Source: Candidatus Neomicrothrix sp. UBA2974 (GTDB lineage Bacteria; Actinomycetota; Acidimicrobiia; Acidimicrobiales; MedAcidi-G1). Taken from it: a stretch of 24,416 nt of DNA. The stretch covers positions 135,082 through 159,497 of the forward strand of contig DEAU01000014.1 in assembly GCA_002348705.1 (NCBI GenBank), read 5' to 3'. Below, piece after piece: positions 23,638-24,416 of the stretch. Below the pieces are notes generated by a model, which did not search any database, was not told where the DNA came from, and saw only the letters and a list, made by a program, of their open reading frames with translations. Within the stretch, counting starts at the first letter, position 1, and each line of letters opens with the position of its first letter. The position numbers and the translations under genes are program-made.

Positions 23638-24291
23638 TCAGTCCTCCAACGACTCCGCTCGGCTCCTGATCCGAGTTATCTCTCGGTCAAGCGGTGGTCT
23701 CGCCAGGGACTCGATCCACATCCAAGCCCGATCCACTTCGGCTGCCAAATCAGCGAGTGATCCAGAGTTGTCAATGATTACATCGGCCTGAGCCAGACGA
23801 TCCGCCCGAGAAGCCTGCCGAGAGATGCGGTCCCGGGCGTCCTTCTCGGTAAAGCTCCGATACTCAGTTAATCGCTTGACAGCGACCTCTGGATCCACGT
23901 CGACAACGATGATCCCAGCGAGGTCGTGGTAGCCGGCCTCAATCAACAATGGGATATCCAGCACCACCGTGGCATCAGTTCCGGATAGTTCTTCACGTCG
24001 ACGGGCCATCTCGTCGCCAACCGCCGGATGAACAATCGAGTTGAGAGCCGCCAACTCCTCTTCATCACCGAAGACCCGATCAGCCACCGCTTGTCTATCC
24101 AGTGCGCCACTGGAGCCCACGATGCTCTCGCCCCAGCGTTCCACCATGGCGACAAATACTGGCTTGCCCGGTTCCTGGAGCTGGCGCACAATAACGTCTG
24201 CGTCGAGGACCACTGCTCCCAGTTTGACGAGTAGTGAGGCGACTGTGGACTTGCCGGAGCCGATTCCACCGGTCAGGCCGACCTCCAACAT
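23638..24291 (-). CDS. coaE: dephospho-CoA kinase
   Basis: 217 residues. It phosphorylates the 3' hydroxyl of dephospho-CoA in the last step of coenzyme A synthesis. The P-loop GGIGSGKS is at 8-15, followed by VLDADVIVRQL with the conserved Asp, the HP motif in SIVHPAV, DIPLLIEAGY, and RISRQASRADRLAQADVIIDNSGSL at the C-terminal part. ATG at 24291 lies 41 nt after the rpsA stop, an order (rpsA-coaE-uvrB) common in actinobacteria. Confidence 0.97.
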   Translation of the reverse strand: MLEVGLTGGIGSGKSTVASLLVKLGAVVLDADVIVRQLQEPGKPVFVAMVERWGESIVGSSGALDRQAVADRVFGDEEELAALNSIVHPAVGDEMARRREELSGTDATVVLDIPLLIEAGYHDLAGIIVVDVDPEVAVKRLTEYRSFTEKDARDRISRQASRADRLAQADVIIDNSGSLADLAAEVDRAWMWIESLARPPLDREITRIRSRAESLED

Positions 24292-24332
24292 GGGTCCAGA
24301 TCAGACGCTGCGTCAACGAACTCTGGCTACTT

Positions 24333-24416
24333 TTAGGCCTCGGTTTCCTCCGGGGAGTCGCCGACAGCACCTTCATCCAAGTCAGACGCCGTCTCGTCCG
24401 AAACAGGCACAACCTC
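24333..24416 (-). CDS. rpsA: 30S ribosomal protein S1, C-terminal fragment
   Basis: Only the last 27 codons are visible; the gene enters from the right edge. The tail is acidic and low complexity (ending DSPEETEA), as is usual for the C-terminus of actinobacterial S1 after the last RNA-binding repeat. The assignment rests on this tail and on its place just upstream of coaE, where rpsA normally lies; no S1 domain is visible in the window. Confidence 0.6.
   Translation of the reverse strand, partial: EVVPVSDETASDLDEGAVGDSPEETEA

Noticed and set aside
1..24416. CRISPR array, toxin-antitoxin, restriction or phage-defence system
   Set aside because: No regularly spaced repeats, Cas, nuclease-methylase pair or toxin-antitoxin pair was found; the UvrABC genes are ordinary repair genes.

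Overview
The window looks like chromosomal DNA of a moderately GC-rich actinobacterium (Actinomycetota). The right two thirds keep a classic actinobacterial gene order on the minus strand: rpsA-coaE-uvrB-uvrA-uvrC, then rapZ-yvcK, then gap-pgk-tpiA-secG. Protein style and many GTG/TTG starts fit Acidimicrobiia or a related marine lineage, but that placement is an inference; no rRNA or other taxonomic marker is present.

Left region (1-6965): a catabolic cassette. On the minus strand lie mtnA and, one base after its stop, the start of a secreted lipoprotein that runs off the window. Divergently on the plus strand lies a tight run of five genes: two short-chain dehydrogenases (SDR), a class II aldolase/SDR fusion, a nucleoside phosphorylase (PNP/UDP family) and a GntR/UTRA regulator, followed by a DUF985 cupin. 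Read as a pathway, a nucleoside is phosphorolysed to a ribose-1-phosphate derivative, MtnA isomerises it to the ribulose-1-phosphate form, the aldolase domain cleaves that to DHAP plus an aldehyde, and SDR activities oxidise or reduce the aldehyde. This resembles the DHAP shunt for methylthioadenosine/5'-deoxyadenosine, but with no kinase and with a fused aldolase-dehydrogenase. It is the best candidate for an undescribed system here.

Middle region (6966-9491): a gene-poor, more AT-rich islet bounded by an intact tRNA-Leu(GAG) at its right end and a displaced 34-nt copy of that tRNA's 3' end at its left end (33/34 identical). This is the usual footprint of integration into a tRNA 3' end. Inside are an unrecognised ORF and a peroxiredoxin (ahpC) of the E. 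coli type, convergent on a shared hairpin. Two palindromes lie upstream of ahpC, one with a DtxR/IdeR-like core. No integrase is visible.

Right region (9573-24416): the glycolysis/secretion operon gap-pgk-tpiA-secG, then yvcK and rapZ (overlapping by 4 nt), a methyltransferase, a divergent EamA transporter, the UvrABC excision-repair genes, coaE and the 3' end of rpsA. whiA, which usually sits between yvcK and gap, is absent; the 175-bp gap there contains nested inverted repeats that could form a structured leader for gap. Pgk is short because about 25-30 residues of its N-terminal domain appear to be missing.
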